Assembly: GCF_008086165.1 (NCBI RefSeq)
Contig: NZ_VSKL01000005.1
Location: forward strand, 186,001 to 250,000
From: Algorimicrobium algoritergicola
Lineage (GTDB): Bacteria; Bacteroidota; Bacteroidia; Flavobacteriales; Flavobacteriaceae
Direction of reading: 5' to 3'
Length of the DNA stretch: 64,000 nt
Part shown: in pieces, positions 25,936 through 34,155 of the stretch
Layout: each line of letters begins with the position of its first letter
Position numbering within the stretch: position 1 is the stretch's first letter
Program-made: the position numbers and the translations under genes
Notes under the pieces: model-generated
Told to the model about the DNA's origin: nothing
The model's database searches: none
What the model saw: the letters and a program-made list of their open reading frames with translations, nothing else

Positions 25936-26643
25936 ATGTCAGAATTTGAAGATGATTATTTAGACAATCACTATATACACCGTAGCAATTGGTTAAGAGC
26001 TGCTGTCCTTGGGGCAAATGATGGTATTTTATCAACAGCAAGTTTGGCAATAGGTGTTGCCGCTGCAAGTAATTTTAGAGAACCAGTTATATTGGCAACT
26101 GTAGCTGGATTAGTTGCTGGTGCTTTATCAATGGCAGCAGGAGAATATGTTTCTGTAAGTTCTCAAACAGATATTGAGCAAGCTGACATTGAAAGAGAAA
26201 AGCAAGAACTAAAAGAAATGCCTGAAATTGAATTACTTCGATTGGCTGAAATTTATGAAAATAGAGGTTTAAATAAGCAAACAGCATTAACCGTGGCTAA
26301 ACAGCTAACGGAAAAAGATGCTTTGGCAGCTCATGTAAGAGATGAGTTAGGTATTAATGATTTGAGTAAAGCAAATCCTATTCAGGCAGCCTTTGCTTCG
26401 GGAGCAGCCTTTACAGTTGGAGGTATACTTCCACTTTTAGTTGCACTGTTTCTACCTTTAAAAAGTATGGAATATTACCTCTACGGTTCGGCCATTTTAT
26501 TCCTAATCATTTTAGGAGGTTTAGCGGCTAAAACAGGAGGTTCTAGTATTGGAAGAGCAATAATTAGAATTACTTTTTGGGGAACAGTTGCAATGGGACT
26601 CACGGCATTGGTCGGCTATTTATTTGGCGTTAGTTTAAGATAG
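25936..26643 (+). CDS. VIT1/CCC1 family metal ion transporter
   Basis: This ~235-residue protein from the ATG at 25936 (chosen because a short acidic N-terminus precedes the first helix) has the VIT1/CCC1 signature. HRSNWLRAAVLGANDGILSTASLAIGVAAAS is the first metal-translocating helix, followed by AGALSMAAGEYVSVSSQTDIEQADIEREKQEL. The latter is the stalk with metal-binding glutamates. Three further helices follow in 395-625 of the gene. Family members move Fe2+/Mn2+ out of the cytosol. Here it probably detoxifies or stores iron or manganese; it begins the metal/redox island. Confidence 0.88.
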   Translation: MSEFEDDYLDNHYIHRSNWLRAAVLGANDGILSTASLAIGVAAASNFREPVILATVAGLVAGALSMAAGEYVSVSSQTDIEQADIEREKQELKEMPEIELLRLAEIYENRGLNKQTALTVAKQLTEKDALAAHVRDELGINDLSKANPIQAAFASGAAFTVGGILPLLVALFLPLKSMEYYLYGSAILFLIILGGLAAKTGGSSIGRAIIRITFWGTVAMGLTALVGYLFGVSLR

Positions 26644-26733
26644 AAAATGAATGCGTGATTTTATTTTAAAAAAACAGTGTTTAATAGTTGCACATTATTA
26701 TGATATCAAAAAAATAAAGCAGACACATTAAAA

Positions 26734-27324
26734 ATGAACATTATGAAAAAAACAGAGTATTCTAAAATATATCGAATTATTCATTGGGCTATTGCTGTTT
26801 CATTTCTGCTATTGTTAATTACAATTTTTTTGCGATTAACGTGGATGAACAAGTATAATGTAGCAGCTATTATACAAGATTATTTGAGTAGTAATGGCCA
26901 GCCTTTATCTCAAGACCAACTCCTTACTTTAGCAAAAAAGATAAGACAACCCATGTGGAATTGGCATATTTATATTGGGTATGTATTAACGGGATTATTT
27001 AGCATTCGTTTAATGCTTCCTTTTTTTGGACACATGAAGTTTCAAAATCCTTTTGGTAAAAATCTATCCCTAAAAGAGAAATTTCAAAAATGGACATATA
27101 TTATTTTTTATATCTGTGTTGTTATTTCTTTAGTTACTGGACTTATAATAGAATTTGGTCCAAAAGAATTTAAAAAACCAATGGAAGAAATCCATGTACT
27201 TGGTATTTATTACTTGATCGGATTTATTATAATTCATGTTGTTGGGATACTTATAGCAGAATTTACAGACCAAAAAGGAATTATTTCTAGGATAATAAGT
27301 GGCTCGAAACCAGAACATAGATAA
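26734..27324 (+). CDS. Cytochrome b561-type (cytochrome b/b6 domain) membrane protein
   Basis: This protein of 196 residues (193 from the second ATG at 26743) has four transmembrane helices. Candidate haem-ligand histidines are in YRIIHWAIAV (~residue 17), MWNWHIYIGY (~75), EIHVLGIYYL and FIIIHVVGIL (~155-173). This four-His arrangement is that of the b561 superfamily of dihaem electron carriers, which link quinol to periplasmic or metal-reducing partners. It lies between the VIT1/CCC1 transporter and the broken ArsR gene. Its electron partner cannot be identified from the sequence. Confidence 0.83.
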   Translation: MNIMKKTEYSKIYRIIHWAIAVSFLLLLITIFLRLTWMNKYNVAAIIQDYLSSNGQPLSQDQLLTLAKKIRQPMWNWHIYIGYVLTGLFSIRLMLPFFGHMKFQNPFGKNLSLKEKFQKWTYIIFYICVVISLVTGLIIEFGPKEFKKPMEEIHVLGIYYLIGFIIIHVVGILIAEFTDQKGIISRIISGSKPEHR

Positions 27325-27344
27325 GAAAAAAGAAAAGAAACTTA

Positions 27345-27625
27345 GAACATACAGAGTATACTAAAACTTCAGTAAATTTTGCAATAGCGGTAGGACATCC
27401 GACACGTGTTACCATTTAAAGCATCTGGAAAATCAATCGTGTTGTTTCACAGGCGATTTGGTAGAAGTTTTTCCTTTGGCTCAATCTACCGTTTCTCAAC
27501 ATCTTAAATAATTAAAAAATGCAGGTCTTATTTAAGGAGAATTAAAACCACCCAAAATAAAGTACTGTATTAATCAAGAAAACTGGAACATGGCAAAAAC
27601 ATTGTGTCAAATTTTTTTTGATTGA
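27345..27625 (+). pseudogene. ArsR/SmtB-family transcriptional regulator, decayed
   Basis: The start region reads EHTEYTKTSVNFAIAVGHPTRVTI, the typical ArsR opening ('lkaLghptRl.IL'). It is cut by a TAA, and after a frameshift the frame continues CCFTGDLVEVFPLAQSTVSQHLK, the winged-helix recognition helix, then TAA, LKNAGLI, TAA, GELKPPKIKYCINQENWNMAK and a terminal TGA. So the gene has one frameshift, at least three stop codons and no start ATG visible. The CC pair in 'SCCFTGDL' sits where metal-sensing cysteines occur in several ArsR members. It immediately precedes the thioredoxin-OsmC-permease operon it would have controlled. Confidence 0.85.
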
Positions 27626-27643
27626 TATTTTTTTCAATAATTA

Positions 27644-27661
27644 TATCACCTTTTGGTGATA
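27644..27661 (+). promoter_or_regulatory. Perfect 18-bp palindrome, operator candidate
   Basis: TATCACC-TTTT-GGTGATA is a perfect inverted repeat (7-bp arms, 4-bp centre) ending 17 bp before the thioredoxin-like gene's ATG and 18 bp after the decayed ArsR frame. Dyads of this size in the 5' region are typical ArsR-family operators. It could also fold as an RNA hairpin in the leader; no T-tract follows, so it is not a normal terminator. Confidence 0.6.
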
Positions 27662-27678
27662 AATAAATATAAATAGTT

Positions 27679-27915
27679 ATGACCAAAGTAATTAAAATAT
27701 TAGGAACGGGTTGTCCAAAATGCCAATCAATGATTGGTGTTGTTAAAGATGTAGTTTCAGAAAACAACATTGATGCAACCATTGAAAAAGTTGAGGATAT
27801 GATGGAAATTATGAAATTCAACGTAATGACAACACCAGCATTGGTGATAGATGATGTCATTTCAATAAAAGGTAGAGTACCTTCAAAAAATGAAGTATTG
27901 GCACTTTTAAACTAA
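27679..27915 (+). CDS. Small thioredoxin-like protein with a CPKC active site
   Basis: This 78-residue cytosolic protein matches the thioredoxin_3 type: VIKILGTGCPKCQSMIGVVKDVV places the redox pair at Cys12 and Cys15. The end of the fold is MTTPALVIDDVISIKGRVPSKNEV with the conserved cis-Pro (TTPAL). Such mini-thioredoxins often accompany ArsP permeases or arsenical/mercurial detoxification genes. It is the first intact gene of a three-gene operon, 14 bp before the OsmC gene. It has no signal peptide. Confidence 0.88.
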   Translation: MTKVIKILGTGCPKCQSMIGVVKDVVSENNIDATIEKVEDMMEIMKFNVMTTPALVIDDVISIKGRVPSKNEVLALLN

Positions 27916-27929
27916 ATCAATATAACGCT

Positions 27930-28337
27930 ATGAATTATCATATCAAAGCTTCATCCACTTCAAATCAGGATGCTATTATTCATATAAAGCAATCGGATAT
28001 AGATTTTGGAACGACTTCAAAAACTTCTGAAACTTTGCCAAATCCTGCGGAGTTATTCTTGGGTGCTTTCTCTGCTTGTATGCTGAAAAATGTAGAGCGA
28101 TTTTCAGGTATGATGAAATTTACCTATTCAAAAGCCACTCTTGAAGTCAAAGCAACACGTCTTGAAAATCCACCAAGAATGGATAATATCATTTATGATT
28201 TAACCATTTACAGCGACGATAAAAAACTGAATACAAACTTGTTAAAAAAGAACATTGAAAAGTTTGGCACTATCTACAATACCGTAAAATTGTCCTGTAC
28301 CATTTCAGGCACTATTAGCACGGAAATTAATGTTTGA
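27930..28337 (+). CDS. OsmC/Ohr-family protein
   Basis: This 135-residue protein shows the OsmC pattern: an N-terminal beta sheet (ASSTSNQDAIIHIKQSD), then LPNPAELFLGAFSACMLKNVERFS, where the Cys is the peroxidatic residue. A second Cys lies in TVKLSCTISGT near the C-terminus. OsmC/Ohr proteins reduce organic hydroperoxides using dithiols. Substrate preference is unknown. It overlaps the next gene by 8 bp and lies 14 bp after the mini-thioredoxin, whose CPKC site could be its reductant. Confidence 0.86.
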   Translation: MNYHIKASSTSNQDAIIHIKQSDIDFGTTSKTSETLPNPAELFLGAFSACMLKNVERFSGMMKFTYSKATLEVKATRLENPPRMDNIIYDLTIYSDDKKLNTNLLKKNIEKFGTIYNTVKLSCTISGTISTEINV

Positions 28338-29307
28338 TTGGGTTCAAAATATAGCAGATTGGTTCGTCTATGATGTTTTGAATTTAAGCAAAGGGCAACA
28401 TTTAGCTGAAGCCCTGAACTTCTTTATTTATGACACCACAAAGATTTTAATACTTCTTTTTATCGTTATCTTTTTTATGGGAATCGTCAATAGTTACTTT
28501 CCCATAGACAAGGTTAAAAACTATCTATCAAGGAATAAATTATACGGATTGGAATACTTAATGGCGAGTCTTTTTGGTGTGGTAACACCTTTCTGTTCCT
28601 GTTCGTCAGTTCCATTATTTATAGGTTTTGTGAGAGGAGGTATTCCTTTAGGTGTAACCTTCTCATTTCTAATCACTTCGCCTTTGGTCAATGAGGTTGC
28701 AATCGGTCTTTTTGTTGGCTTATTTGGAATTAAGACAACCATTATTTATGTTATTAGTGGTGTTCTGTTAGGAACAGTTTCTGGCGTTATCCTTCAAAAA
28801 TTAAAATTGGAATCCTATTTAACACCTTGGGTAAAAGAAGTTTTGGAAACTGCACAAAAAGATCAAGATGCCTTTATTGCCGAAAAACAAACCTTAAAGC
28901 AAAGATTGCCCATAATTTGGAATGAAGTGATTAAAATCCTTAAAGGAATTATTCCTTATGTTATAGTAGGAATCGCAATTGGTGGACTCATGCATGGTTA
29001 TATTCCTGAAGGATTTTTTGAAAAATATATGGACAAAGACAATCTTTTTGCTGTGCCTATTGCTACCATTTTAGCTGTCCCAATGTACTCGAACGCTTCA
29101 GGTATTCTTCCAGTAGTTCAAGTATTGGTAGCAAAAGGCATTCCATTAGGTACCGCAATTGCATTTATGATGGGAGTTGTTGGCTTGTCATTACCAGAAG
29201 CTATGCTTTTAAAGAAAGTAATGACCTTAAAGCTAATCGCTATCTTTTTTGGTGTCGTTACGCTCTGTATCATTATATCAGGATATTTATTCAACATTTT
29301 ATTATAA
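28330..29307 (+). CDS. ArsP/DUF318-type permease
   Basis: This 325-residue inner-membrane protein has about eight helices. Its two family repeats are VVTPFCSCSSVPLFIGFVRGGIPLGVTFSFLITSPLVNEVAI and, later, VPMYSNASGILPVVQVLVAKGIPLGTAIAFMMGVVGLSLPEAML. The CSCSS Cys cluster and the two GIPLG turns are diagnostic of the ArsP/permease family, members of which export trivalent organoarsenicals; others are uncharacterised. The substrate here is inferred only from the ArsR remnant, thioredoxin and OsmC context. The start overlaps the OsmC stop by 8 bp. Confidence 0.87.
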   Translation: MFDWVQNIADWFVYDVLNLSKGQHLAEALNFFIYDTTKILILLFIVIFFMGIVNSYFPIDKVKNYLSRNKLYGLEYLMASLFGVVTPFCSCSSVPLFIGFVRGGIPLGVTFSFLITSPLVNEVAIGLFVGLFGIKTTIIYVISGVLLGTVSGVILQKLKLESYLTPWVKEVLETAQKDQDAFIAEKQTLKQRLPIIWNEVIKILKGIIPYVIVGIAIGGLMHGYIPEGFFEKYMDKDNLFAVPIATILAVPMYSNASGILPVVQVLVAKGIPLGTAIAFMMGVVGLSLPEAMLLKKVMTLKLIAIFFGVVTLCIIISGYLFNILL

Positions 29308-29359
29308 AGAATAAATCTATAAATAATGAAATTGAAGCTTCACAAAAACAAAAATAAAA

Positions 29360-31363
29360 TTACACCTTCAATTTCTCCAGCTTTTCCTGATACCCTTTTA
29401 TCAAATCCCTGAATTGAGCCGCTTCCAAGAAATCTAAAGCTTTGGCAGCTTGTTCCATCATTTTTCGGTTTTCACGAATTTTCTTTTCCAAGGCACCTTT
29501 AGTCAAATATTGACTTTCTGGTTCGGCAGCTTTGGCAGCCTCCAATGCGTAGCTGTATGTACTAACGGAGTTTTTAGTTAAGGCGTTGTCCAAACTTTTA
29601 TTCAATGCTGTTGGTACTAAATTATGTTTGGTGTTGTAGGCTATTTGTTTTTCGCGTCTGTATTCGGTTTCATCAATCGTTTTTTGCATACTTTTGGTTA
29701 TTCTATCGGCATACATAATGGCTTTTCCGTTGAGGTTTCGTGCTGCACGACCAACCGTTTGTGTTAATGAGCGCGCTGAACGTAAAAAACCTTCCTTATC
29801 GGCATCCAAAATAGCGACTAATGATACTTCGGGTAAATCCAATCCTTCGCGAAGCAAATTGACACCAACCAATACATCAAACAAGCCTTTTCGTAAATCT
29901 TGCATAATTTCAACACGTTCCAACGTATCCACATCACTATGAATATAGCGACACCGAATTTGAATCCGATCTAGATATTTGGTCAATTCTTCAGCCATAC
30001 GTTTGGTTAATGTGGTGACTAAAGTTCGTTCGTCTTTTTCAATTCGCAGATGGATTTCTTCAATTAAATCATCAATTTGATTTAGGCTTGGTCGCACTTC
30101 AATGACGGGATCTAATAATCCTGTTGGTCGAATAATTTGCTCGACAAAAACGCCATCAGATTTTTCCAATTCATAATCAGCAGGTGTGGCACTCACATAA
30201 ATAACCTGATTTTGAAGGGCTTCAAATTCTTCAAATTTCAATGGTCGGTTATCCATAGCAGCTGGCAAACGGAAACCGTAATCTACTAAATTTACTTTTC
30301 TACTAAAGTCGCCTCCATACATGGCATGCACTTGCGAAATGGTTACGTGACTTTCATCTACGACCATTAAAAAATCGTCTGGAAAATAATCCAATAAACA
30401 GAAGGGTCTGGTGCCTGGTTGTCTGCCATCCAAATAGCGTGAATAGTTTTCAATACCTGAACAGTAACCCAATTCCCGAATCATTTCCAAGTCGAATTCC
30501 GTGCGTTCCTTTAAGCGTTTGGCTTCAAGATGCTTGCCAATTTCTTTAAAATAATCATATTGTTTTACCAAGTCGTCCTGAATACTTTTTATAGCACCTT
30601 GCAACACATCTGGAGATGTTACAAACATATTGGCTGGATAAATATTGAGTCTGTCGTATTTTTCTAAAACTTCATTGGTTTGGACGTTGAAGGCTTCAAT
30701 CTCTTCAATTTCATCACCAAAAAAGTGAATTCTAAAGGCATGATCGTCATAACTTGGGAACACATCAACCGTATCACCTTTTATTCGGAAATTTCCATGA
30801 TTAAATTCGCCTTCTGTTCTAGAATATAAACTCTGTACTAAACGGTGTAATAATTTGGTACGTGAAATAACCTGATCACGTTCAATAGAAATGACATTCT
30901 TCTGAAATTCCACAGGATTTCCAATACCATATAAACAGGAAACGGACGCGATAACAATCACATCACGACGACCTGAAAGTAGGGAAGAGGTGGTGCTTAA
31001 TCGCATTTTTTCGATTTCCTCGTTTATAGATAAATCCTTTTCTATATAAACACCCGAAACAGGAATATAGGCTTCCGGTTGGTAATAATCATAGTAAGAA
31101 ACGAAGTATTCTACAGCATTTTCAGGGAAAAATTGTTTGAATTCCGAGTACAATTGTGCAGCCAAGGTTTTGTTATGCGCTAAAACCAAGGTTGGCTTTT
31201 GAACCTCTTCAATAACATTGGCAACGGTAAATGTTTTTCCTGAACCTGTAACCCCTAAAAGGGTCTGATATTTTTCTTGTGAATCAATACCTGCAACCAA
31301 CTTTTTAATCGCTTGAGGTTGATCACCTGTTGGTTTAAATTCGGATTTTATTTTGAATTTCAT
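29360..31363 (-). CDS. uvrB: Excinuclease ABC subunit B
   Basis: This 667-residue protein has UvrB's usual length and motifs: helicase motif I GVTGSGKT (~residues 39-46), the beta-hairpin YYDYYQPEAYIP, motif II DESHVT, motif III VSATP. Motif V/VI blocks are LLREGLDLPEVSLVAILDADKEG and QTVGRAARN. The C-terminal UVR domain (ALEKKIRENRKMMEQAAKALDFLEAAQFRD) mediates UvrC contact. UvrB verifies damaged DNA in nucleotide excision repair together with UvrA and UvrC. It is transcribed alone and shows nothing unusual. Confidence 0.98.
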   Translation of the reverse strand: MKFKIKSEFKPTGDQPQAIKKLVAGIDSQEKYQTLLGVTGSGKTFTVANVIEEVQKPTLVLAHNKTLAAQLYSEFKQFFPENAVEYFVSYYDYYQPEAYIPVSGVYIEKDLSINEEIEKMRLSTTSSLLSGRRDVIVIASVSCLYGIGNPVEFQKNVISIERDQVISRTKLLHRLVQSLYSRTEGEFNHGNFRIKGDTVDVFPSYDDHAFRIHFFGDEIEEIEAFNVQTNEVLEKYDRLNIYPANMFVTSPDVLQGAIKSIQDDLVKQYDYFKEIGKHLEAKRLKERTEFDLEMIRELGYCSGIENYSRYLDGRQPGTRPFCLLDYFPDDFLMVVDESHVTISQVHAMYGGDFSRKVNLVDYGFRLPAAMDNRPLKFEEFEALQNQVIYVSATPADYELEKSDGVFVEQIIRPTGLLDPVIEVRPSLNQIDDLIEEIHLRIEKDERTLVTTLTKRMAEELTKYLDRIQIRCRYIHSDVDTLERVEIMQDLRKGLFDVLVGVNLLREGLDLPEVSLVAILDADKEGFLRSARSLTQTVGRAARNLNGKAIMYADRITKSMQKTIDETEYRREKQIAYNTKHNLVPTALNKSLDNALTKNSVSTYSYALEAAKAAEPESQYLTKGALEKKIRENRKMMEQAAKALDFLEAAQFRDLIKGYQEKLEKLKV

Positions 31364-31484
31364 ACGTTCCTTTATATTGATTTTCGAGGGTCATTCCTAT
31401 ATGTATCGGAACTAGTCACAACTAATAACACTCTAAAAATAAATTTCAGTCATGCTCGTATCAAAGTACAAAAATACGTAAATT

Positions 31485-34088
31485 CTAGCGTTTAAGCGTA
31501 AAGTGACCGTTCAGTTGTTCGCCAGTTCGTAAGGTTATAACATACCAATAATCGTTGCTTTCTTTTGGGTAGCCTCTGTATAAACCATCCCAACTTTTAG
31601 ATTGCAATGGAATCTGTTTTAAAAGCTTGCCATATCTGTCATAAACATAAATCTCTTTAATGGTGTTTTGCGTGTCCGTTATTTGCCAAACATCATTTTC
31701 GCCATCATTATTTGGTGTGAAAAATAATGGAATGTGAATAGATACTGCTGTTTCTATTTCAAACTGAATCGATTTTAGAACACAGCCATTTATATCTTGA
31801 ACGTATAATGTATGTGTCCCATTTGAAAGACCGGAAAATACAGGACTAGACTGGAAGCTACCGTTGTCTATCGCGTATTCATATGAAATACTGGAGTCTG
31901 TCATGTTTACCGTTATAGTGTTGTCAACGATTGTAATATTTGAAAGTGTTAAATCGAAATCAATGAATGTTCCAGATATTTCCCATGTACATGTTGTATT
32001 ATTGAAAGTGGCAATTTCCCAACATTCTAAACTTGGTTGTATTGGTTGTGTTCCAGAAATTTCCCAAGCACAAGTTGTGGTATTGAAAGTTGCATTTTCC
32101 CAACATTCTAAACTTGGTTGTATTGGTTGCGTTCCATTTACTTCCCAAGTACAAGTTGTGGTATTGAAAGTTGCAATTTCCCAGCATTCTAACCCAGTCG
32201 GCATCGGGTCTTGTGTTCCCGTTATTTCCCAAGTACATGTTGCGTTATTGAATGATGCATTTTCCCAGCATTCTAAACTTGGTTGTATTGGTTGTGTTCC
32301 ATTTACTTCCCATGTACAAGTTGTGTTATTGAAAGTTGCAATTTCCCAACACTCTAAACCCGTTGGCATCGGGTCTTGAGTTCCAGTAACTTCCCAAGCA
32401 CAAGTTGCACTATTGAAAGTTGCAATTTCCCAACATTCTAAATTTGGTTGAGTTGGTTGTGTTCCATTTACTTCCCAAGCACAAGTTGTGGTATTGAAAG
32501 TTGCATTTTCCCAACATTCTAAACTTGGTTGTATTGGTTGCGTTCCATTTACTTCCCAAGTACAAGTTGTGGTATTGAAAGTTGCAATTTCCCAGCATTC
32601 TAACCCAGTCGGCATCGGGTCTTGTGTTCCCGTTATTTCCCAAGTACATGTTGCGTTATTGAATGATGCATTTTCCCAGCATTCTAAACTTGGTTGTATT
32701 GGTTGTGTTCCATTTACTTCCCATGTACAAGTTGTGTTATTGAAAGTTGCAATTTCCCAACACTCTAAACCCGTTGGCATCGGGTCTTGAGTTCCCGTTA
32801 TTTCCCATGTACATGTTGTATTATTGAATGATGCATTTTCCCAGCATTCTAGACTTGGTTGAGCTGGTTGTGTCCCAGTTATTTCCCAAGCACAAGTTGC
32901 GTTATTAAATGTTGCCGTTTCCCAACACTCCACTGATGGGGCCGTAGTTATATTGTTAATTATTAAATGCGTGGCATCTGTAACAAGATTACAAGTAGTA
33001 GATGTTATTTCGCAATAATATTGGTTGTTATCAAAACTAATGGGCACATTGTTTAAGCTTAATGTATTGGTAGTTGCACCAGAATATGTCGCATTATCAA
33101 CAACATTTACCCAAACACCAGAATTATTTAATATTTTCCATTGATATGTGTACGTTCCTGTAGCAACAGAAACCGTAAATAATGCATTTCCATTTTCACA
33201 AATGGTTTGCCAATCTGGTTGTGTAATAACTGGAATAGTAGTTGTCGTAATAGGATCAGCTGTATGAGAACCTAAATCAGAACACGTTTCATTAAGATCT
33301 GTAACCCAATCTGAAGGAACAAATGTGTTATTTGGAACAACAGCATCTGGATTTCTAATAATGCTGTAACCACGTTCGTTTGGTGCCTCAACCACATCTA
33401 TTACAGTACCATTTTTTAATAGTTTAAATTCATCGTTATCATTTATTCCGGTTCCAACAGTAAAATCGGCAACTAAAGTTGGACAATCGGAACCACCTCC
33501 TAATAAAATAATAAATGTATCTAAAGGCGCTATCGTACCTAACATAGCATAGGTATGACTTGGTGTTGGATTTCCAATATCACCATAACGATCAATGACA
33601 TAAACACCATCTAAAACAATAGGCGTGCTTGTTGGGTTATAAAGTTCTATAACTGCGTAACTTCCAGAAAACGCATCATAAATTTCTGATATATAAATAT
33701 CGCCTGTATCTGTACAACTTGGTTGAATAAACGCAAAATCGGTTGTCGAGTTTCCTACGCATCCGCCAGAACTCGAAATGGAAATTGTAGCACTGGTATT
33801 TAATGCAGATGCGGCATATGCTGTTATTTGATTATCATTAATTATTGTGAAAGCAGCAGTTACGCCATTAAAGGATACATCTACCGCATTGTTGAAATTA
33901 CTACCATTAATAGTTATTAAAGTGTTTTCTGGGCCACTTGTTGGCGAGAAAGCTGAAATTACCGGTGCAGGGCACGGATTATTATGAGTGCTTTCAGTGT
34001 TTGAATGATTTACGTTTATAAATGCAAAACTAAATTTGCTAATAAATAATAAACAGAAAAAGAAAGGGATAAGTTTTGGTTGTTTCAT
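31485..34088 (-). CDS. T9SS type B secreted protein with 12 tandem ECWE repeats
   Basis: This ~867-residue protein from the ATG at 34088 has a signal peptide (KLIPFFFCLLFISKFSFAF). Domains in order are: IPT/TIG-like (PAPVISAFSPTSGPENTLITI), lamin-tail-like (~130-270, IYISEIYDAFSGSYAVIELYN), an Ig-like domain (PDWQTICENGNALFTV), 12 ECWE repeats (~385-710, two Cys and two Trp per unit), a short PKD/SprB-like strand region, and a ~80-residue T9SS type B tail (FFTPNNDGENDVWQI, YDRYGKLLKQI, GHFTLKR). It is presumably exported to the surface as an adhesin-type protein. No enzymatic motif is seen. It is the last gene of the five-gene T9SS block. Confidence 0.92.
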   Translation of the reverse strand: MKQPKLIPFFFCLLFISKFSFAFINVNHSNTESTHNNPCPAPVISAFSPTSGPENTLITINGSNFNNAVDVSFNGVTAAFTIINDNQITAYAASALNTSATISISSSGGCVGNSTTDFAFIQPSCTDTGDIYISEIYDAFSGSYAVIELYNPTSTPIVLDGVYVIDRYGDIGNPTPSHTYAMLGTIAPLDTFIILLGGGSDCPTLVADFTVGTGINDNDEFKLLKNGTVIDVVEAPNERGYSIIRNPDAVVPNNTFVPSDWVTDLNETCSDLGSHTADPITTTTIPVITQPDWQTICENGNALFTVSVATGTYTYQWKILNNSGVWVNVVDNATYSGATTNTLSLNNVPISFDNNQYYCEITSTTCNLVTDATHLIINNITTAPSVECWETATFNNATCAWEITGTQPAQPSLECWENASFNNTTCTWEITGTQDPMPTGLECWEIATFNNTTCTWEVNGTQPIQPSLECWENASFNNATCTWEITGTQDPMPTGLECWEIATFNTTTCTWEVNGTQPIQPSLECWENATFNTTTCAWEVNGTQPTQPNLECWEIATFNSATCAWEVTGTQDPMPTGLECWEIATFNNTTCTWEVNGTQPIQPSLECWENASFNNATCTWEITGTQDPMPTGLECWEIATFNTTTCTWEVNGTQPIQPSLECWENATFNTTTCAWEISGTQPIQPSLECWEIATFNNTTCTWEISGTFIDFDLTLSNITIVDNTITVNMTDSSISYEYAIDNGSFQSSPVFSGLSNGTHTLYVQDINGCVLKSIQFEIETAVSIHIPLFFTPNNDGENDVWQITDTQNTIKEIYVYDRYGKLLKQIPLQSKSWDGLYRGYPKESNDYWYVITLRTGEQLNGHFTLKR
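32061..32384 (-). repeat. 324-bp perfect direct repeat, copy A
   Basis: This 324-bp segment is identical by eye, base for base, to 32472-32795. The offset is 411 bp (137 codons, in frame), which is five ECWE units. The flanks diverge at once on both sides. Such perfect identity inside a tandem array means a recent duplication or gene conversion. Confidence 0.92.
32472..32795 (-). repeat. 324-bp perfect direct repeat, copy B
   Basis: This is the second copy of the 324-bp segment at 32061-32384, 411 bp further along and in the same reading frame. Recombination between the copies would delete or add 137 codons without a frameshift. Confidence 0.92.
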
Positions 34089-34155
34089 GGGAAAAAATAG
34101 TAGCAACCAAAAGTAAGAAATTTTTATATACTGAAAGATTAAATGTATGTTACGA

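Larger units (their letters stand above)
31972..32938 (-). repeat. Twelve-unit tandem coding repeat (ECWE motif)
   Basis: The reading frame encodes 12 consecutive units of 26-29 residues. The core is LECWE.A(T/S)FN..TC.WE(V/I).GTQ, followed by a spacer that is PIQPS (short) or DPMPTG (long). Each unit has two Cys (ECWE and TC) and two Trp. Units 3-6 and 8-11 are the same in order and sequence. The regular period at 26-29 residues suggests a beta-stack or disulfide-rich stalk in the extracellular protein. Confidence 0.93.

Noticed and set aside
27644-27661. Terminator of the ArsR remnant
   Set aside because: The stem is perfect but AT-rich and short, with no T-run after it on either strand, and it sits in the leader of the next gene. 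An operator is more likely.
27570-27860. Minus-strand frame overlapping the mini-thioredoxin gene
   Set aside because: It is antisense to the CPKC thioredoxin gene and crosses the palindrome. It has no conserved protein pattern.
31864-32790. Long plus-strand open frames with repeated VAISQHSKLGCIGCVP-like text, opposite the ECWE repeats
   Set aside because: They are the reverse-strand reading of the ECWE coding repeats. The repeat period is a multiple of three, so every frame stays open. There is no start signal, and the minus-strand frame has a signal peptide and sorting tail.
31972-32938. Possible CRISPR array
   Set aside because: The repeats are contiguous coding units of 78-87 bp without unique spacers, and they encode a regular protein motif. 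No cas genes are present.
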